Positions 1 through 6,562 of a DNA stretch of 8,150 bases are shown here, piece by piece. This DNA is from Actinomycetes bacterium (GTDB lineage: Bacteria > Actinomycetota > Acidimicrobiia > Acidimicrobiales > RAAP-2): NCBI GenBank assembly GCA_021791615.1, contig JAJYWG010000533.1, forward strand, positions 1-8,150. Direction: 5' to 3'. Both the position numbers and the translations under genes were made by a program. Below the pieces are notes generated by a model, which saw only the letters and a list, made by a program, of their open reading frames with translations, did not search any database and was not told where the DNA came from. Positions within the stretch are counted from its first letter, which is position 1, and each line of letters opens with the position of its first letter.

Positions 1-551
1 ACCCCGTGCTCGTCGCGGAGACCCAGCGGGAGTTCGGCGATCTCTATGTCCTCGTCCATCTCGCGGCCGTGCTCCGTCGACGCGCGCGTCTCATGGACGT
101 GACGGAGGAGGACTGGAATCTCCAGGTCGACACGAACCTGAAGGGCACGTTTTTCCTGTGCAGAGCCGTGGCCGAGGCGATGGTGGCGCAGGGCAATGGC
201 GGCCGGATCATCACCTTTACGTCCCAGGGCTGGTGGACGGGCGGGTTCGGCGGCTCGGTGGTCTACAACGCCACCAAGGGTGGGATCGTCACGATGACGC
301 GTGGACTTGCGAGATCCTACGGCCCTCACGGCATCACGGTCAACTCCATCGCACCCGGACAGGTCCGCACCTCCATGCTTATGACCGACCTCTCCCCAGA
401 GGTCCTCGAGTCGATGGTGAAGGCAACGCCGCTCGGCCGGATCGCCGAGCCAGAAGAGATCGCCGGCACGGCGGTTTTCCTGGCGAGCAAGCACGCGCAG
501 TACATCACCGGCGCGACGGTGAACGTGACGGGAGGGTTCCTCATGTACTGA
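1..551 (+). CDS. Short-chain dehydrogenase/reductase (SDR), 3' part only
   Basis: This is the C-terminal part of a classical NAD(P)-dependent SDR oxidoreductase. The frame is open at the window edge (first full codon at 3), so the start and the N-terminal GxxxGxG nucleotide-binding motif lie upstream. A GTG at 6 is internal, because classical SDRs are about 250 residues and only about 182 are here. Counting from that GTG: Asn44 in TNLKG, catalytic Ser73 (FTSQG), Tyr87 and Lys91 (YNATK), and the APG turn at 116-118. The C-terminus VTGGFLMY resembles the usual ending of the family. Odd point: the NNAG motif that normally follows strand beta-4 reads HLAA (18-21). The likely role is oxidation or reduction of a hydroxyl/keto group on a sugar-acid intermediate, inferred from the flanking dehydratases; the substrate is not readable. 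The next gene begins 85 bases later on the same strand. Confidence 0.9.
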   Translation, partial: PVLVAETQREFGDLYVLVHLAAVLRRRARLMDVTEEDWNLQVDTNLKGTFFLCRAVAEAMVAQGNGGRIITFTSQGWWTGGFGGSVVYNATKGGIVTMTRGLARSYGPHGITVNSIAPGQVRTSMLMTDLSPEVLESMVKATPLGRIAEPEEIAGTAVFLASKHAQYITGATVNVTGGFLMY

Positions 552-564
552 AGGTCGTCTGGAT

Positions 565-580
565 CGCCTCGGACTAGGCG
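565..580 (+). other. Small intercistronic hairpin after the SDR gene
   Basis: CGCCT (565-569) pairs with AGGCG (576-580) around a 6-base loop. No T-run follows, so it is not a convincing intrinsic terminator. It could stabilise or process the mRNA, or be chance in GC-rich DNA. Confidence 0.25.
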
Positions 581-596
581 GAACGTTGCTGAAATC

Positions 597-613
597 GATG
601 GAATCGATCCATC
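597..613. promoter_or_regulatory. Inverted repeat upstream of first dehydratase gene, possible operator
   Basis: GATGGA (597-602) and TCCATC (608-613) are perfect 6-base inverted arms around ATCGA. The left arm overlaps a short direct repeat (AATCGATG at 593, AATCGATC at 602). It sits 7 bases before the ribosome binding site of the next gene. It could be an operator for the LacI-type protein at 6563-7588 or an mRNA hairpin near the start codon. It does not match the usual LacI-family operator with its central CG and AA/TT flanks well, so the assignment is weak. Confidence 0.25.
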
Positions 614-636
614 ACACATAAAGGGAGAACGAGCAC

Positions 637-1752
637 ATGGAACTTCGAATCAGGGCAATCGAGACGATCCCTATCAGGGTTACCCTGGACAAGCTTTACC
701 GCGGGAGCTACTACAAGATGCCGAGACGGTGCACCATCATCACGCGGGTCATCACCGACGAGGGCGTCATCGGAGAGGCTTACAACGGCGACGCCGACGA
801 GGAGCAGGCGACAATCGTAGGGATCATCCACGATGAGCTCGCCCCCATCGTCGTGGGCCGCGACGCGGTGGCCTACGAAGAGTGCTGGGAGGCGATGCGC
901 CGGATCACCTTCGACCAGCTACGGGACCGGCGGTTCGCGATGCAGGCGATCTCGTGCGTCGACTCCGCCATCTGGGATGCCGTCGGCAAGGCTCTCCAGA
1001 TGCCGCTATGGCGGCTCTGGGGTGGCTACCGCGACGCGCTCCCCATGATCGGCATCGGCGGTTACTACACCGACGACCCTGGCAGCATCGAAGAAGAGGT
1101 CACCTACTTCAACGAGATCGGGCTGGTCGGGATGAAGTTCAAGATCGGGGGCGCATCGCCCGCGGAGGACGCGGAGCGTCTCCGCCGGGGGGTCAGTACC
1201 GCCAAGCCCGGGTTTCGGTTCCTCGTCGACGCGAACCAGGGCTGGACCGTCGCGGAGGCAGTCGAGTTCGTCGGCCGTGTTCGGGACTTCGTCGAACTGC
1301 GGTGGTTCGAGGAGCCGTGCCAGTGGCCCGACGACCGCCGCGCGATGTCGGTCGTCCGTCTCAAGACGGGGGTGCCCGTCGCCGCAGGCCAGACGGAGAT
1401 CACGCGCTCGGGCATGCGAGACCTCATGGTGGACGGTGCCATCGACGTCTCTAACTTCGACGCCTCGTGGGGGGGCGGGCCGACGGAGTGGCGCCGTGTG
1501 GCACAGATGGCCATGAGCTTCGGCGTGGAAATGGCCCATCACGAGGAACCGCAGGTCTCCAGCCACCTGCTTGCATCGATCCCGCACGGGACCTACGTGG
1601 AGTGCTTCCACCCCGCGCGCGACCCGATCTTCTGGCGAATGCTCGGCAATCGCCCTGAACTCACAAAAGGCGTTTTCGCCCTCCCGACTGGCCCGGGCTT
1701 GGGTTGGGAGCTCGACAAGGCGTTCGTTGACGAGTACAGGGCCGATGCCTGA
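637..1752 (+). CDS. Enolase-superfamily dehydratase, mandelate racemase subgroup (acid-sugar dehydratase-like)
   Basis: A full-length 371-residue protein of the mandelate racemase/muconate lactonizing enzyme family, at the family's normal size. These enzymes abstract the alpha proton of a carboxylate held on Mg2+; most members with this residue set dehydrate aldonic or aldaric acids to 2-keto-3-deoxy acids in the cytoplasm. The N-terminal capping domain spans about 1-125. In the barrel are Lys167 and Lys169 (KFK, the KxK motif), metal ligands Asp198 (VDANQGW), Glu225 (WFEEP) and probably Glu254 (AGQTE), Asp275 (NFDASWGGG), His301/302 (AHHEEP) and Glu322 (YVECF). Both catalytic faces, the KxK lysine and the His-Asp dyad, are therefore present. 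The ATG follows AAGGGAGAA (621-629). The CoA-transferase gene begins 36 bases after the stop. The exact substrate cannot be read from sequence; epimerase activity is possible. Confidence 0.93.
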   Translation: MELRIRAIETIPIRVTLDKLYRGSYYKMPRRCTIITRVITDEGVIGEAYNGDADEEQATIVGIIHDELAPIVVGRDAVAYEECWEAMRRITFDQLRDRRFAMQAISCVDSAIWDAVGKALQMPLWRLWGGYRDALPMIGIGGYYTDDPGSIEEEVTYFNEIGLVGMKFKIGGASPAEDAERLRRGVSTAKPGFRFLVDANQGWTVAEAVEFVGRVRDFVELRWFEEPCQWPDDRRAMSVVRLKTGVPVAAGQTEITRSGMRDLMVDGAIDVSNFDASWGGGPTEWRRVAQMAMSFGVEMAHHEEPQVSSHLLASIPHGTYVECFHPARDPIFWRMLGNRPELTKGVFALPTGPGLGWELDKAFVDEYRADA

Positions 1753-1774
1753 CATGCGGTCCAACGCTGCCGCC

Positions 1775-1780
1775 AGAAGG
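1775..1780 (+). promoter_or_regulatory. Ribosome binding site fixing the GTG start at 1789
   Basis: AGAAGG lies 8 bases before GTG 1789. The protein read from there (TRPLEDVRVLALEQYGAGP) matches the normal beginning of CaiB/BaiF proteins, so the GTG start is well supported. Confidence 0.6.
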
Positions 1781-1788
1781 CTGAGACG

Positions 1789-3027
1789 GTGACGCGCCCC
1801 TTGGAGGACGTGCGGGTTCTGGCGCTCGAGCAGTACGGAGCCGGCCCATTCGCGACGGCGCAGCTGGTCGACCTCGGAGCGGACGTGATCAAGGTGGAGG
1901 ACCCCACAGCGGGAGGTGACGTCGGCAGACTCGTCCCACCGCATCAGTGTGGCGATTCGAGTCTCTTCTTCGAGACGTTCAATCGTGGAAAACGCAGCGT
2001 GTCGCTGCGCCTTGGGACGCCCAGCGGCCGGCGGGTGTTCGAGGAGCTCGTGCGGAAGGCGGACGTCGTCTTCGCAAACGTGCGAGGCGACGTCCCCGAG
2101 AAGCTTCAGATCCGCTACGAGGACCTGCGCCACCTGAACGAGGCGATCGTCTGCTGCTTCATCACCGCGTACGGGCTGACCGGTAGCGAGCAGGCGATCG
2201 GCGGCTACGACTATGTCATGCAGGCGCGGGCCGGCTGGATGGCCCTCACCGGCGAGCCGGACTCCATCCCCCAGAAGAGCGGTCTCTCGCTGGTCGACTA
2301 CTCCGCTGGGCTTGCGGCCGCGGTGGCGATGGTCGCCGCGGTGCACCAGGCACGCCGAACCGGCAAGGGCGACAACTGCGACGTCGCGCTGTTCGATACC
2401 GCCGTCGGCATGCTGACGTACGTCGCGACGTGGTACTTGTCGGCTGGAATACAACCGCAGCGAACTCGCCAGTCGGCGCACCCCTCGCTCGTGCCGTTCC
2501 AGAACTTCGAGACGAGCGATGGCTGGATCGCGGTGGTCTGCGCCAAGGAGAAGTTCTGGAGCCGTCTTGTTGAGGTCCTCGATTGCCGGCAACTCTCCAA
2601 GGATCCGCGGTACGCCACGTTCGCCGCGCGGCGCGAGCACGCCGCCACACTGCTCCCGGACCTTGAGCGACGATTCAGGGAGCGCCCGACCGCACAGTGG
2701 CTGAGTGCCCTTGCGACTGCCGGGATCCCCTGCGGCAAGGTCAACGAGGTGGCCGATGCGCTCGCCGACCCGCTCGTGGCCGAACGCCGGATGATCGTGG
2801 AGACCGAGCATCCGCAGCTGGGTCACGTCCGGCAGGTGGTGGGACCCGTGCGTGTCGGTCCCTTCGATCCGGTGGTGCGGCGTGGTCCATTGCTTGGAGA
2901 GCACAACGCCGAGGTGTTAGAGGACGTGCTGTCGCTTGACAAAGCGCAGATCGCCGATCTCCTACAAAGCGGAGCCTTCGGTGAGCCATTGGCGAGCATC
3001 CATGCTCGAGAGGAGGCCGGGGTGTGA
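1789..3027 (+). CDS. Class III (CaiB/BaiF, formyl-CoA-transferase family) CoA-transferase
   Basis: A 412-residue cytoplasmic CoA-transferase of the usual family length. The family moves CoA between carboxylic acids through an enzyme aspartyl-CoA anhydride. The N-terminus LEDVRVLALEQYGAGPFATA, then LGADVIKVEDP (29-39) and FNRGKRSVSL (64-73), are family signatures. Asp170 in SLVDYSAG occupies the place of the catalytic aspartate of formyl-CoA transferase (Asp169). GDNCDVALFDTA (194-205) and the C-terminal AGIPCGKVNEVADALADP (311-328) are also typical. The start is GTG with AGAAGG 8 bases upstream. The stop overlaps the start of the E1 beta gene, so the two are translationally coupled. Its likely job is to activate an acid made or used by this pathway, or to recycle CoA from the acyl product; donor and acceptor are unknown. 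The context is unlike the better known oxalate or carnitine loci. Confidence 0.93.
   Translation: MTRPLEDVRVLALEQYGAGPFATAQLVDLGADVIKVEDPTAGGDVGRLVPPHQCGDSSLFFETFNRGKRSVSLRLGTPSGRRVFEELVRKADVVFANVRGDVPEKLQIRYEDLRHLNEAIVCCFITAYGLTGSEQAIGGYDYVMQARAGWMALTGEPDSIPQKSGLSLVDYSAGLAAAVAMVAAVHQARRTGKGDNCDVALFDTAVGMLTYVATWYLSAGIQPQRTRQSAHPSLVPFQNFETSDGWIAVVCAKEKFWSRLVEVLDCRQLSKDPRYATFAARREHAATLLPDLERRFRERPTAQWLSALATAGIPCGKVNEVADALADPLVAERRMIVETEHPQLGHVRQVVGPVRVGPFDPVVRRGPLLGEHNAEVLEDVLSLDKAQIADLLQSGAFGEPLASIHAREEAGV
3011..3016 (+). promoter_or_regulatory. Ribosome binding site for the E1 beta gene, inside the end of the CoA-transferase gene
   Basis: AGGAGG lies 7 bases before GTG 3024 and 10 before ATG 3027. 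Both are in frame, so the start is ambiguous by one codon. The GTG choice gives a GTGA overlap with the preceding stop, the same pattern as at 4031 and 7895. Confidence 0.6.
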
Positions 3028-4034
3028 TGCACCGATTGCGGATGAATCAGGCGATCGCCCTGGCCATCGCAGAAGAGATGGAACGTGACGAGCGGATCGT
3101 GATGATGGGCGAGGACGTCGCCGAGGCAGAAGGGTCATTCAAGACCAGCGAGGGACTCCTGAAGCGCTTCGGCCCGAACCGAGTGCGTGACACGCCGATC
3201 TCTGAGATGGGCTTTCTCGGCGCGGCGGTCGGCGCCGCGGTCACCGGGCTACGGCCGGTGGTGGAGATCATGTTTATCGAGTTCCTGGGGGTGGCTCTCG
3301 ACCAAGTGGTCACGGAGGCGGCGCTGATGCGCTATCTCTCCGGCGGAGCGCTGCATGTGCCGCTCACGGTGCGTGCCTCCGCCGGCGCCGGACTCGGCTT
3401 CGGGTGCCAGCACTCCCAGACCTTGGAGCGCTGGCTGATCGGGACCCCGGGCTTGAAGATCGCCGTCCCTTCGGGTGCCCGGACCGCCTACGGCCTAACC
3501 AAGGCCGCGATCCGCGACGACGATCCCGTCGTTGTGCTCGAGCCGCGCCCTCTTTACGGTCGGCGCGAGGCGTTCGACGCCGATCCCGATGCGCTGATTC
3601 CGCTCGGCGTTGGCGAGGTGGTCGAAGAGGGCGACGACGTCACGATCGTGGCGCTCGGACAGACCGTCGGGATCGCACGGGAGGCGGCGGCCGCAGCGGG
3701 CTGGTCGGCCGACGTGATCGACCTTCGGACGATCCAGCCGTGGGACCGTGACCTGGTCCAAAGGTCGGTCGGGAAGACCGGGCGACTGGTCACGGTAGAG
3801 GAGAACCAGTACAGCGGAGGGTGGGGAACCGGCATCGTGTCGTCGGTGGTCGCCAGCAGCTTCGGAGAGCTTCGGTCACCGCCGGTGCGGGTGACGGCAC
3901 CCGACGCGCCGGTGCCATACGGGAGCGACCTCGAGCGGCGGTTCGTCCCGTCGGCCGACTACCTGAGGGTGCAAGTGGACACGCTGTTGAAGACCAACGT
4001 GGTGCCGAACGCGTGGTGGGAGGAACTCTCGTGA
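3024..4034 (+). CDS. Thiamine-diphosphate 2-oxoacid/acetoin dehydrogenase E1 component, beta subunit
   Basis: A 336-residue E1 beta (transketolase-like pyrimidine-binding plus C-terminal domains), normal in length. E1 alpha2beta2 cleaves a 2-oxo acid or acetoin-like ketol on thiamine diphosphate and passes the acyl or aldehyde-level unit to a lipoyl arm. Visible motifs are MGEDVAEAEG (28-37), RFGPNRVRDTPISE (48-61) with Glu61 as the likely cofactor-activating glutamate, MFIEFLGVALDQV (83-95), QHSQ (129-132) with the conserved active-site His, DLRTIQPWD (233-241) and TAPDAPVPYG (291-300). The MFI(D/E)F and QHSQ stretches and the APxxPVP motif resemble acetoin dehydrogenase AcoB more than pyruvate dehydrogenase, from memory of those families. 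The start is GTG 3024 or ATG 3027, with AGGAGG at 3011-3016. The gene overlaps its neighbours by 4 bases at each end. The beta-before-alpha order is the reverse of the common one. Confidence 0.93.
   Translation: MMHRLRMNQAIALAIAEEMERDERIVMMGEDVAEAEGSFKTSEGLLKRFGPNRVRDTPISEMGFLGAAVGAAVTGLRPVVEIMFIEFLGVALDQVVTEAALMRYLSGGALHVPLTVRASAGAGLGFGCQHSQTLERWLIGTPGLKIAVPSGARTAYGLTKAAIRDDDPVVVLEPRPLYGRREAFDADPDALIPLGVGEVVEEGDDVTIVALGQTVGIAREAAAAAGWSADVIDLRTIQPWDRDLVQRSVGKTGRLVTVEENQYSGGWGTGIVSSVVASSFGELRSPPVRVTAPDAPVPYGSDLERRFVPSADYLRVQVDTLLKTNVVPNAWWEELS
4018..4025 (+). promoter_or_regulatory. Ribosome binding site selecting the GTG start of E1 alpha
   Basis: GGGAGGAA lies 5 bases before GTG 4031, which overlaps the E1 beta stop as GTGA. 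A second in-frame GTG at 4061 has GAAGGAG only 3 bases upstream and is less likely. Confidence 0.55.
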
Positions 4035-5059
4035 GGACGATCGAACGATCGAAGGAGTCAGTGGGCCGGCGCGTGGCACTTCAAGGTAGCCGGATCGAGC
4101 GCTACCGTCGCATGGTCGAGATCCGCCTCGTCGAGGACCGGATCATCGAGCTGTTCGCCGAAGGGTTGATCCCTGGGACGACCCATACTTGCCAGGGGCA
4201 GGAGGCGGTGCCGGTAGCAATCGCTGCCACCCTGCGGCTGACCGATACGGTGGCGTGCACCTACCGCGGCCACGGCATGGCGCTGGCGCTCGGCGTCCCG
4301 TCTAGCGCGGTCCTCGGCGAGATCCTGGGCCGCCGGCTCGGGTGCATGGGGGGCTTGGGCGGCTCGATGCACCTGAGCGATCCGGCAGTCGGGCTCCTTC
4401 CTACGATGGCGATCGTTGGGGCCGGCGTGCCGATCGGCGTCGGTGCTGCGCTCACCGCACAGGTGAAGGAAACCGACGACGTCGCGATCTCGGTGTTCGG
4501 TGACGGCGCCGCAAACATCGGAGCGTTTCACGAGGGCCTAAACCTCGCCGCGACCTGGTTGCTTCCCGTCGTCTTCGTCTGCGAGAACAACATGTACGGC
4601 GAGTACTCACCGATTGCCCGTACCACGGCGGTGACTGACATCGCGGTGCGTGCAACTTCGTACGGGATCCCGGGTTACAGCGTGGACGGCCAGGATGTCG
4701 ATGAACTCGAAAGAGTCCTCGCTGGCGCGGTCACGCGCGCTAGAGAGGGGAACGGGCCAACCCTCATCGAGGCGAAGACCTATCGCTACGCTGGCCACTC
4801 ACGCTCGGACAAAGCAACGTACCGCCCGGCCGGTGAACTTGAGGAGTGGCTGAAGCGAGACCCGATCGCGCTGTTCGGCGAGAAACTCCGCGTGGAGGGA
4901 GCTTCCGACGAGAACATGCTCGAGGCCATTTGGCAGGAGTCTCGTCTGCTCCTCGATCAAACGCTTGAGACGGTGCTCGCAAGTCCGCATCCGACGGCGC
5001 CAGACATGCTCACCAACGTCGTCGCCACAAGGAGTCTAGACAAATGCGTCAGCGCGTAA
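4031..5059 (+). CDS. Thiamine-diphosphate 2-oxoacid/acetoin dehydrogenase E1 component, alpha subunit
   Basis: A 342-residue E1 alpha that pairs with the preceding beta subunit. From GTG 4031 the landmarks are YRRMVEIRLVEDRI (25-38), the TYRGHG loop with His81 (77-82), GGLGGSMHL (107-115), and the thiamine-diphosphate motif running from GDG (157-159) to NN (186-187). Another is the loop YRYAGHSRSD, which in this family carries the phosphorylatable or flexible region. The DKATYR continuation and the LLPTMAIVGAGVPIGVGAAL region resemble acetoin dehydrogenase AcoA more than pyruvate E1 alpha (impression from known sequences). The open frame extends upstream to 3821, but that would overlap E1 beta by over 200 bases. 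The GTGA overlap with a good ribosome site and family length support 4031. Its 3' end overlaps the lipoyl-protein gene by 16 bases, so the products are probably made in balanced amounts. The true keto substrate is unknown. Confidence 0.93.
   Translation: MRTIERSKESVGRRVALQGSRIERYRRMVEIRLVEDRIIELFAEGLIPGTTHTCQGQEAVPVAIAATLRLTDTVACTYRGHGMALALGVPSSAVLGEILGRRLGCMGGLGGSMHLSDPAVGLLPTMAIVGAGVPIGVGAALTAQVKETDDVAISVFGDGAANIGAFHEGLNLAATWLLPVVFVCENNMYGEYSPIARTTAVTDIAVRATSYGIPGYSVDGQDVDELERVLAGAVTRAREGNGPTLIEAKTYRYAGHSRSDKATYRPAGELEEWLKRDPIALFGEKLRVEGASDENMLEAIWQESRLLLDQTLETVLASPHPTAPDMLTNVVATRSLDKCVSA
5029..5034 (+). promoter_or_regulatory. Ribosome binding site for the lipoyl-protein gene, inside the E1 alpha gene
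   Basis: AAGGAG lies 9 bases before ATG 5044, within the last codons of E1 alpha. This supports the 16-base gene overlap and shows the small gene is a designed reading frame rather than a broken tail. Confidence 0.6.
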
Positions 5060-5280
5060 AGTTACCACGTCTTGGCGACACGACGCAGGTGGCGCTGATC
5101 GCCGAATGGCTCGTGGACATCGGAGGCCAGGTTACGACGGGGACCCCGCTCGTACTCGTCGAAACCGACAAGATCACTACCGAGGTGCCCTCCCCGGTCA
5201 GCGGCACCCTCGTCGAGCGGCTCGTGGCGGAGCAGGAGGAGGTTGAGGTTGGAGAGCCGATCTGCGTGATCGAGGTCTGA
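5044..5280 (+). CDS. Free-standing lipoyl-domain carrier protein (E2 lipoyl domain only)
   Basis: A 78-residue protein consisting of one lipoyl domain and nothing else. VKLPRLGDT (5-13), AEWLVDIGGQVTTG (20-33), the modification site ETDKI with Lys43, EVPSPVSGTL (47-56) and VEVGEPICVIE (67-77) form the complete lipoyl beta-barrel. The residue before Lys43 is Asp rather than Met, as expected for lipoylation and not biotinylation. A normal E2 has one or more such domains followed by an E1/E3-binding domain and a catalytic acyltransferase domain with a C-terminal HxxxD motif, roughly 400 residues in all. Here the TGA at 5278-5280 ends the protein right after the domain, and the following 55 bases show no continuation. 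It is presumably lipoylated on Lys43 and accepts the acyl unit from the adjacent E1. How the acyl group leaves, and which E3 reoxidises the arm, is not shown here. Confidence 0.92.
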   Translation: MRQRVKLPRLGDTTQVALIAEWLVDIGGQVTTGTPLVLVETDKITTEVPSPVSGTLVERLVAEQEEVEVGEPICVIEV

Positions 5281-5335
5281 GCGAGGCAGAGCTTGGAAGT
5301 GCAGAGATCCTTTCGACTCGCTGCGAAGAATATGA

Positions 5336-6475
5336 ATGCGAGGAATCATGAAGATCAAGCAAGTACGGCCGTGGTGTGTGCGGTACCCAGAACCGAACGA
5401 CTGCGACAATCTCCGCTACCTGACCTTCTGCTCGATTGAAGCAGACGATGGCACCGTTGGGTGGGGTGAGGCAATTTCGCAGTTTCCTGAGTCGACGCGA
5501 GCGACCTCCGGCATTATCGAGGCGATGGCGGATACCGTCGTCGGCGCAGATCCGATGGAGAACGTGGCCATTTGGCGCAAGCTTCACCAGCAGTCCTGGT
5601 GGTACGGCTACGGAGGGGGCCCTGCGTCGTTCGCTGTTAGCGCGATCGACATCGCTCTGTGGGATCTGAAGGGGAAGCTCCTGAACCAGCCAGTAGTGAA
5701 CCTTATCGGCGGCGCTTTCCGTGAAAGACTTCCAGTGATCGCGAGTACGCACGCATTCGACGAGAGCCTTGAGCATGAGGCAGAGAAGCACGGTAGATAC
5801 GTCCGCGAGCAGGGGTATCGCGGCGTCAAGGTGGGGATGGGGAAGCGAGGTGCCGCGCGATTGGGGTACGAGCTCGAAAGGGACATTACGTTTGTGCGTA
5901 TGCTACGCGAGGGGATTGGCCCAGATTCGCTGCTCATCATGGACCGGGGGCAGTCGCTCGTATGGACCCGCGCAGAGGCCATCCGCCGGGTGAATGCCTT
6001 CGAAGAGTACGACCTGTACTGGATCGAAGAGCCCATGGAACCGACCGACATCGCGGGGTTCAAGAGCCTGAGGTCGGCTACGAGGTGCCTCGTCGGGACG
6101 GGAGAGCGGGAGTGGAACGCGCGGGGCTTTGCGAGCGTAATCGAAAGCGGGGTCGTCGACGTCGTCGGCTGCGACCCAGGCCGAGCAGAGGGGATCACGG
6201 GGTCGCTTAAGGTGATCGAGTTGGTCGAAAAGCACGATGTCTGGTTCAATGCCCATGCGTGGAGTAGCGCGGTGGTGACCGGTGCCAGCCTCGCCCTCTC
6301 AGCCTTTACGCCACGATGTCTGCTATTCGAGATGAAGCCGATGGAGAACCCCATGCAGCACGAGCTCGCGGTGCATCCCTTCGAGCAGAAAGACGGGTGG
6401 ATCGACATACCGCGGGGTAGCGGGCTCGGCGTGGACATTGACCATAGGGTGCTGGAGAAGTATGCATGGAGCTAG
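5336..6475 (+). CDS. Second enolase-superfamily dehydratase, mandelate racemase subgroup, with altered KxK motif
   Basis: A 379-residue member of the mandelate racemase/muconate lactonizing enzyme family, clearly distinct from the one at 637-1752. Counting from ATG 5336: capping domain about 1-130, Lys165 in GVKVGMG, Asp203 (IMDRGQS), Glu231 (YWIEEP), Glu257 (GTGERE), Asp280 (CDPGRAEG), His307 (NAHAW) and Glu332 (LLFEMKP). The metal ligands and His-Asp dyad are intact, but the second lysine of KxK is Gly167, so one-face acid/base chemistry from His307 is expected. The likely role is dehydration or isomerisation of a hydroxy- or sugar acid with stereochemistry different from the first enzyme. 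The start is uncertain: ATG 5336 has a weak GAAGAA 5 bases upstream, while ATG 5348 (protein starting MKIKQVRPW, more family-like) has GAGGA only 3 bases upstream. The gene follows the lipoyl gene by 55 bases, in the same direction. Confidence 0.92.
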   Translation: MRGIMKIKQVRPWCVRYPEPNDCDNLRYLTFCSIEADDGTVGWGEAISQFPESTRATSGIIEAMADTVVGADPMENVAIWRKLHQQSWWYGYGGGPASFAVSAIDIALWDLKGKLLNQPVVNLIGGAFRERLPVIASTHAFDESLEHEAEKHGRYVREQGYRGVKVGMGKRGAARLGYELERDITFVRMLREGIGPDSLLIMDRGQSLVWTRAEAIRRVNAFEEYDLYWIEEPMEPTDIAGFKSLRSATRCLVGTGEREWNARGFASVIESGVVDVVGCDPGRAEGITGSLKVIELVEKHDVWFNAHAWSSAVVTGASLALSAFTPRCLLFEMKPMENPMQHELAVHPFEQKDGWIDIPRGSGLGVDIDHRVLEKYAWS

Positions 6476-6550
6476 ACGCCGTGCGGCGCCACGCGGAGAG
6501 TGTCCACGGTGCTCGGAGTGCCCGTGCTGGTGGCTGTGCGTCCCAGACGC

Positions 6551-6556
6551 GAGGTG
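6551..6556 (+). promoter_or_regulatory. Ribosome binding site that supports a TTG start for the LacI-type regulator
   Basis: GAGGTG lies 6 bases before TTG 6563. The protein from that codon begins MVKIKDVAQLAGV, the normal LacI-family beginning. Other in-frame starts (GTG 6500, GTG 6554) would add non-homologous residues and lack a well-spaced site. Confidence 0.6.
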
Positions 6557-6562
6557 ACGGCA

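Noticed and set aside
1006..2904. Very long open frame on the - strand (632 codons)
   Set aside because: It lies antisense to the well-supported dehydratase and CoA-transferase genes. The translation is rich in Arg, His, Pro and Asp with no family motif, as expected for an antisense frame in GC-rich coding DNA.
3821..4030. Upstream extension of the E1 alpha frame
   Set aside because: It overlaps E1 beta by over 200 bases, reads as Arg/Gly-rich nonsense and has no family similarity; GTG 4031 with GGGAGGAA fits better.
5044..5280. Biotin carrier domain
   Set aside because: The modified lysine is in ETDKI, typical for lipoylation, not the MKM of biotin domains, and it sits next to E1 subunits rather than carboxylase genes.
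5608..6438. Open frame of 276 codons on the - strand
   Set aside because: It is the antisense shadow of the second dehydratase; Ser/Arg/Pro-rich with no recognisable motif.
637..6475. Muconate cycloisomerase plus muconolactone isomerase, i.e. an ordinary catechol branch
   Set aside because: Both enolase-superfamily proteins carry the His-Asp dyad of the mandelate racemase subgroup rather than the cycloisomerase pattern, and no ring-cleavage or enol-lactone hydrolase gene is present.
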